Shown: piece by piece, positions 6,994 to 10,196 of the stretch
How positions within the stretch are numbered: position 1 is the stretch's first letter
How the letters are laid out: every line of letters begins with the position of its first letter
Source of the DNA: Archaeoglobaceae archaeon
GTDB taxonomy: Archaea > Halobacteriota > Archaeoglobi > Archaeoglobales > Archaeoglobaceae
Length of the DNA: 10,196 nt
NCBI GenBank assembly: GCA_025059545.1
Contig: JANXDJ010000049.1
Location: 1-10,196, forward strand
Reading direction: 5' to 3'
Program-made: the position numbers and the translations under genes
The notes under the pieces: model-generated
What the model saw: only the letters and a program-made list of their open reading frames with translations
Databases searched by the model: none
Told to the model about the DNA's origin: nothing

Positions 6994-7773
6994 CTATAAA
7001 AATAGAGCCTCCAAAGATTCTAAAACGTAATCTGGCTTTATACTAGCCTTTTCTAAATCTTCTCTCTTTGTTACTCCAGTTAGAACAAGAAGCGTCTCCG
7101 CTCCGATGTTCTTTCCCGCAACCACATCTACTTCGATCTGATCCCCGACGACTACAACGTCTTCAGCTCTGAGATTTAACCTTTCGAGAGCTTCGAGCAT
7201 TATCACCTTTGAAGGTTTTCCAACGATCACGTCGGGCATTCTACCAGTCATCCAGTATAGAGCACCAATTATAAGCCCAGTTCCAGGAGTTGGACCGTCT
7301 TCTGAAGGAAAGATTTTGTCTGGATTCGTTGCGATGTATCTAACTCCCCGAAGACAACATCTTAGAGCTTTGGTCATCAAATCGTAGTTCAAATTCCTGT
7401 TAGAGCCGACAACAAGGTATTCAGCTTCTTTGTAATCTACAATCTCCAGCCCAGCCTTTATCAATTCCTCTTTTAGCCCCTCTTCGCCTGTGGTGAAAAC
7501 CTTCGCGCTCTCTTTTTCTCTTGCAATAAAGCTTGCGGTTGCATGCGTCGCTGAAACTATTTCCTTCTCACTCACAGAAATTCCGAAAGATCTAAGCCTT
7601 TCAAGTAAGATCTTTCTACTCCTTGTAGAATTGTTTGAGACAAAAACAACTTTTTTGCCAAGAGCGAGTAATTTATGAACTCCTCTAACACCTTCCACAA
7701 TGGGTTCAACGCTTCTTCCGACAACTCCGTCTATGTCTATGATAAATCCCTTTTTCTTAAGCAAAGAATGCAT
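6994..7773 (-). CDS. HAD superfamily class IIA phosphatase (NagD/phosphoglycolate phosphatase-like)
   Basis: About 259 residues from ATG 7773; a GTG one codon earlier (7776) is possible. All four HAD motifs are visible, numbered from the GTG form. Motif I is DIDGVV (nucleophile Asp14, acid Asp16), motif II is VSNNST (46-51), motif III is Lys187 in VGKPS, and motif IV is GDQIEVD (Asp212 and Asp217, Mg2+). ATNPD (149-153) and PGTG (164-167) mark the class IIA C2-cap architecture of NagD, archaeal p-nitrophenylphosphatases and phosphoglycolate phosphatases. It therefore hydrolyses a small phosphometabolite in the cytosol; the substrate cannot be told. The ATG overlaps the tbp stop (TGATG), so it is the second gene of a tbp operon. 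Its TAG stop abuts the sensor gene's TAG with no base between. Confidence 0.88.
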   Translation of the reverse strand: MHSLLKKKGFIIDIDGVVGRSVEPIVEGVRGVHKLLALGKKVVFVSNNSTRSRKILLERLRSFGISVSEKEIVSATHATASFIAREKESAKVFTTGEEGLKEELIKAGLEIVDYKEAEYLVVGSNRNLNYDLMTKALRCCLRGVRYIATNPDKIFPSEDGPTPGTGLIIGALYWMTGRMPDVIVGKPSKVIMLEALERLNLRAEDVVVVGDQIEVDVVAGKNIGAETLLVLTGVTKREDLEKASIKPDYVLESLEALFL

Positions 7774-8321
7774 CACATCAGTCCAAGCATCTTTAGCTCG
7801 TTAGAGATCTTCTCAACTGCTTTTTTTGCATCCTCAGGACTTTTTCCACCAGTCACAACCATCTTTCCAGATCCGAATATGAGCACAACGACTCTTGGAT
7901 CTGTAAGCCTATAAACAAGCCCTGGAAACTGCTCAGGTTCGTATTCAACATTTTCAAGTCCTAAACCTACTGCTATTGCATTCAAATTCAGATCTGTGCC
8001 GAGATCTGCGGAAGCAACAATATTCTGAACCTTAACGTCTGGCTCATCAATAACAGAGATCCCAATACCTTTAAGCATTTTTACGATCTGCTTAACCGCT
8101 CTCCTCGCATCTTCTACGGATTTTGAACCTGTGCAGACGATTTTACCACTTCTAAAAACAAGTGCCGCAGCTTTAGGCTCACCCGTCCTTAAAACAAGTC
8201 CTGGAAATTGTTTTGGTTTATATTCTGAGTCTTTAATTTCTTTTGCGATCTTAACAAGATCTATGTTTTCTCCAATCTGCGTCGATGCGACAACATTTTC
8301 GATCTTTATTGTGTATTCCAT
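7773..8321 (-). CDS. tbp: TATA-box-binding protein (archaeal TBP)
   Basis: General transcription factor that binds TATA boxes and recruits TFB and RNA polymerase. The 182 residues form two direct repeats of about 90. Repeat 1 has NVVAST (9-14), QFPGLVLR (38-45) and [10 protein letters not shown] (56-65); repeat 2 has NIVASAD (100-106), QFPGLVYR (131-138) and [10 protein letters not shown] (149-158). Phe39, Phe56, Phe132 and Phe149 are the expected DNA-kinking residues. The short acidic C-terminal tail found in some archaeal TBPs is absent. I start at ATG 8321 ([14 protein letters not shown]), which fits TBP length and has AGGGGT (8332-8327) five bases upstream; an in-frame extension to 8393 would run through the TATA boxes. 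A tandem TATA box lies directly upstream, and the HAD phosphatase gene overlaps the stop codon. Confidence 0.97.
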   Translation of the reverse strand: MEYTIKIENVVASTQIGENIDLVKIAKEIKDSEYKPKQFPGLVLRTGEPKAAALVFRSGKIVCTGSKSVEDARRAVKQIVKMLKGIGISVIDEPDVKVQNIVASADLGTDLNLNAIAVGLGLENVEYEPEQFPGLVYRLTDPRVVVLIFGSGKMVVTGGKSPEDAKKAVEKISNELKMLGLM

Positions 8322-8342
8322 AATAAACCCCTGTGTCTGGTA

Positions 8343-8360
8343 GTATATAAAGTATATAAA
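8343..8360 (-). promoter_or_regulatory. Perfect tandem TATA box in the tbp promoter
   Basis: On the minus strand TTTATATAC occurs twice head to tail (8360-8352 and 8351-8343). The inner copy occupies -30 to -22 relative to the A of the tbp ATG, which would suit a leaderless start; the outer copy would start RNA about nine bases earlier. Read on the + strand the same DNA is GTATATAAA twice, so it could also direct transcription of the divergent gene at 8409. The upstream AGAAGCA next to the outer copy is a possible BRE favouring the tbp direction. Confidence 0.7.
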
Positions 8361-8408
8361 TGCTTCTACCCATGAACTTAGATCCCAAGCCAAGAGTAAA
8401 TTTCTTAA

Positions 8409-8996
8409 ATGAGAGAATTGATACTAATAAACATGAATGAGGAACCATTTGTTTTGTTCGCGAGCAAGAAGTTCTTAGACAAAGCTTCGAAAGTTTTTGG
8501 ACTTGGCTTTTTAGTTAGAAAGCCCGCATTGGAGATCTTCAAAAAACTTGGAATTCCACTTACAGAATTAGATAGAGAGCAAGCTAAAAATGCGATCGAG
8601 AAAGTTGGAGAATCAAAAGGGATGAACATTTCAATGGCCCAGCTTATAAAAGGTTTAGCATTAGCCTTTTTCCTGCCTACAGGTATACTTCTTGCAACCT
8701 TGAAGAAGGTTCACTATCGCTCTGGATTTGAAACGAACGAATTCATTTTCGTTGAGCTTCTTATTGAGATTCCCAGACTATTTAAAACGACGCTATTCTA
8801 TGATCTCTGGCTTGTTGTGCCTAAGAACGAAAAGGGAGGAGAAAGAGCAAGAGAATTGATCAAGGGAATCGTTGAAAAAGTTGGCGAGACACCTTTGAGC
8901 GAAGAAGACTGGGAAAATTTGAGACAAATCAGAGAGAAGCTTTCTGGAAAACTTGAAGTGAAAGGAATTGCAGAAAACTATTGGAAGTCATTTTAA
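8409..8996 (+). CDS. Unrecognised 195-residue protein divergent from tbp
   Basis: I do not recognise a family. The N-terminal half is mixed alpha/beta and basic. Residues 79-98 ([20 protein letters not shown]) are hydrophobic enough for a single membrane or buried helix. The central part ([25 protein letters not shown], split around 112-136) is hydrophobic with aromatic residues, and the C-terminus is charged and helical ([28 protein letters not shown]). There are no conserved Cys/His clusters and no nucleotide-binding motif. The start is ATG 8409 or ATG 8433 (residue 9); neither has a Shine-Dalgarno, and the AT-rich AAATTTCTTAAAT at 8398-8410 would suit a leaderless start at 8433. It shares its upstream region with tbp, and its TAA overlaps the convergent gene's TAA in a TTAA palindrome. 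Base and codon use look like the neighbours. Confidence 0.75.
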   Translation: MRELILINMNEEPFVLFASKKFLDKASKVFGLGFLVRKPALEIFKKLGIPLTELDREQAKNAIEKVGESKGMNISMAQLIKGLALAFFLPTGILLATLKKVHYRSGFETNEFIFVELLIEIPRLFKTTLFYDLWLVVPKNEKGGERARELIKGIVEKVGETPLSEEDWENLRQIREKLSGKLEVKGIAENYWKSF

Positions 8997-9397
8997 AACT
9001 TTTTTCTTCTAAGCAATCTTTCTGCTTCCCTTAGATCTTCGATTTTTTCAAAATAAAGAGTTTTAACTCCAAAAATTCCTTTCTTTTCCAGCTTTATGAT
9101 CAAATTTCTCTCTTCCACCTCGTATCCAGTAATATCGCTAAGCTTAGTCTTAAATGGCTTGTAAACTATTTGATCCTCATCGAAGAAGTAGTATCTTGGC
9201 TTTCCAAGGGCGATTATTGCGTAGAGAAATATAAACAGAGAGAAAATTGTCAGAAGCAATAACACTCTAATCGCGTTCTCCCCTAGCATTATTCTGTAAA
9301 TTCCATAGCCAAAAACGAAAATTATGAGAATTGAGATAAAATAGAGCCATTTTCTTCTTGCAATAGGATTCTTCACAGCTCTGTAGCTCCAGATCAT
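8993..9397 (-). CDS. Small two-helix membrane protein with PH-like C-terminal domain
   Basis: A 134-residue protein with a basic N-terminus (RRK at 14-16) and two membrane helices at about 17-37 and 43-64. A cytosolic part (68-134) has alternating beta strands and ends in a charged amphipathic helix ([13 protein letters not shown]). The pattern [14 protein letters not shown], then [11 protein letters not shown] and LIIKLEKKG, resembles bacterial PH-like domains (YdbS/YcxB type), which typically follow two N-terminal helices. The function is unknown. The ATG overlaps the ahcY stop (ATGA at 9397-9394), and a strong GGAGGA (9410-9405) lies seven bases before it within the ahcY coding end, so it is translated well as the second gene of an ahcY operon. 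The link to methyl-cycle metabolism is positional only. Confidence 0.75.
   Translation of the reverse strand: MIWSYRAVKNPIARRKWLYFISILIIFVFGYGIYRIMLGENAIRVLLLLTIFSLFIFLYAIIALGKPRYYFFDEDQIVYKPFKTKLSDITGYEVEERNLIIKLEKKGIFGVKTLYFEKIEDLREAERLLRRKKF
8997..9010 (+). terminator. Possible oligo-T terminator after the 8409 gene
   Basis: AACTTTTTTCTTCT begins directly after the TAA stop and includes six consecutive T residues (9000-9005). It lies inside the 3' coding end of the convergent membrane-protein gene. Confidence 0.4.
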
Positions 9398-10196
9398 GTC
9401 CCGCTCCTCCAGTCGCTCAAATACCTTACCTGTTCCTCGGTGAGCGTGTCGATCTTGACACCCATAGTTTCAAGCTTAAGCCTTGCAACCTTTCTGTCAA
9501 GCTCATCAGGCAGTCTGTAAACCTTGTTCTCAAGTTTTTCCCAGTTTTCCGCAATGTATTTCACCGCAAGAGCCTGATCTGAGAAGCTCATGTCCATAAC
9601 TTCTATCGGATGCCCATCTCCAGCAACGAGATTTACAAGTCTGCCTTCAGCAAGCACATAAACCTTCTTATCCCCGAGATCGTATTCCTTCACGTTCTTC
9701 CTCACTTCTCTAACATTTTTTGCAACTTTTTCAAGTGTGGTTACATCAACTTCAACGTTGAAGTGTCCAGCGTTTGCCAAAATGGCTCCATCTTTCATCT
9801 TCCTAATATGCTCAATTCTCACAACATCCCTGTTTCCAGTTGCTGTTATGAAGACATCGCCAATCTCACTTGCTGAATTCATATCCATCACAGTAAAGCC
9901 ATCCATGAGTGCTTCGAGTGCTCTAATTTCATCTACTTCGGTAACAATAACGTTAGCTCCCATTCCTCTGCAACGCATTGCAATTCCACGACCACACCAA
10001 CCATAGCCTGCAACTACAACTTTTTTCCCGGCTAAGAGCATGTTCGTAGCTCTCATTATCCCATCAACAGTCGACTGCCCAGTGCCATAGCGATTGTCGA
10101 ATAGAAACTTCGTTAAAGCATCGTTTACCGCAATAACTGGAAATTGCAATACCCTTTCTTTTTCCATCGCCTTCAGCCTTAAAACTCCAGTCGTTG
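9394..10196 (-). CDS. ahcY: S-adenosylhomocysteine hydrolase, C-terminal two thirds (5' end outside window)
   Basis: An NAD+-containing enzyme that cleaves S-adenosylhomocysteine to adenosine and homocysteine, removing the inhibitory by-product of methylation. The frame is open to the window edge; ATG 10167 is an internal Met, since the upstream codons read TTGVLRLKA, the conserved TTGV segment that contacts NAD. Other family blocks are [20 protein letters not shown] with the catalytic Lys and Asp (TK and FDN), the Rossmann motif [35 protein letters not shown] and NLVAGDGHP. The protein ends at YLSDWRSGT, the archaeal/Thermotoga-type end, and lacks the Lys/Tyr tail (HYRY) that reaches the neighbouring subunit's NAD in animals and many bacteria. 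In some archaea, the Methanocaldococcus homologue for example, the preferred substrate is S-inosylhomocysteine, so that is possible here. It is coupled by ATGA to a small membrane protein. Confidence 0.95.
   Translation of the reverse strand, partial: TTGVLRLKAMEKERVLQFPVIAVNDALTKFLFDNRYGTGQSTVDGIMRATNMLLAGKKVVVAGYGWCGRGIAMRCRGMGANVIVTEVDEIRALEALMDGFTVMDMNSASEIGDVFITATGNRDVVRIEHIRKMKDGAILANAGHFNVEVDVTTLEKVAKNVREVRKNVKEYDLGDKKVYVLAEGRLVNLVAGDGHPIEVMDMSFSDQALAVKYIAENWEKLENKVYRLPDELDRKVARLKLETMGVKIDTLTEEQVRYLSDWRSGT
9405..9410 (-). promoter_or_regulatory. Strong Shine-Dalgarno for the membrane-protein gene
   Basis: GGAGGA on the minus strand, seven bases before the ATG at 9397, embedded in the last codons of ahcY (SDWRSGT). 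It fixes the start of the membrane-protein gene. Confidence 0.65.

Noticed and set aside
6800..7100. A frameshifted ATPase domain of a histidine kinase after the sensor gene
   Set aside because: No N, G1 or G2 box motifs appear in any + frame past 6993, and the bases encode a clear HAD phosphatase on the other strand.
7762..7780. Box C/D-like sequence (CTGATGTGATG) at the tbp-HAD junction
   Set aside because: It lacks a matching D box at suitable spacing and is explained by overlapping stop and start codons.
8322..8393. N-terminal extension of TBP starting at 8393
   Set aside because: It would translate through the tandem TATA box; ATG 8321 gives the standard TBP length and N-terminus and has a ribosome site.
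10120..10167. ATG at 10167 as the true start of ahcY
   Set aside because: The upstream in-frame codons continue the conserved TTGV segment to the window edge, so the gene is cut by the window.
1..10196. A defence island, CRISPR array, prophage or insertion element
   Set aside because: No repeat-spacer pattern, transposase, integrase, nuclease or toxin-antitoxin pair is visible; the genes are core metabolism, RNA and transcription functions.

Overview
The window looks like chromosomal DNA of a hyperthermophilic euryarchaeon, most probably of the order Archaeoglobales. The evidence is a gene for archaeal TATA-binding protein, an archaeal KptA with an N-terminal zinc site, an archaeal-type S-adenosylhomocysteinase without the long C-terminal tail, archaeal TATA-like promoter elements, and heavy use of AGA/AGG and ATA codons. 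The first gene also resembles Archaeoglobus isocitrate dehydrogenase as I remember it. Genus and species cannot be fixed by eye. Genes are packed very tightly, on both strands, with 1-4 nt overlaps inside operons and touching or overlapping stop codons where genes converge. No insertion sequence, CRISPR array, tRNA, rRNA or phage gene is visible, and no stretch over 300 bases lacks a gene.

Left part (1-2813, + strand): the 3' part of NADP-dependent isocitrate dehydrogenase (icd), then a short geranylgeranyl-reductase-family flavoprotein and a UPF0280 (ApbE-like fold) protein. These three are joined by ATGA overlaps and should form one translationally coupled unit. A separate promoter then drives a small LysW-like zinc-ribbon protein with a long acidic tail, followed by an oligo-T terminator.

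Middle (2795-6993): on the minus strand, KptA/Tpt1 RNA 2'-phosphotransferase and a possible tiny ORF just upstream of it. Divergently on the + strand lie a class I PLP aminotransferase of the DapL/aspartate aminotransferase type and a 705-residue cytosolic sensor protein. The sensor has four PAS domains, a GAF-like region and a degenerate histidine-kinase dimerisation helix, but no ATPase domain.

Right part (6994-10196): on the minus strand, tbp is coupled to a class IIA HAD phosphatase. A perfect tandem duplication of a 9-bp TATA box lies in front of tbp, and an unrecognised 195-residue protein is encoded divergently from the same region. At the right edge, ahcY (5' end outside the window) is coupled to a small two-helix membrane protein with a PH-like C-terminal part.

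Most of this is core metabolism and information processing. I do not see a clear new defence or mobile system. The parts most worth a second look are the icd/flavoprotein/UPF0280 operon, the doubled TATA box of tbp with its unknown divergent partner, the sensor protein without a kinase domain, and the acidic-tailed zinc ribbon.
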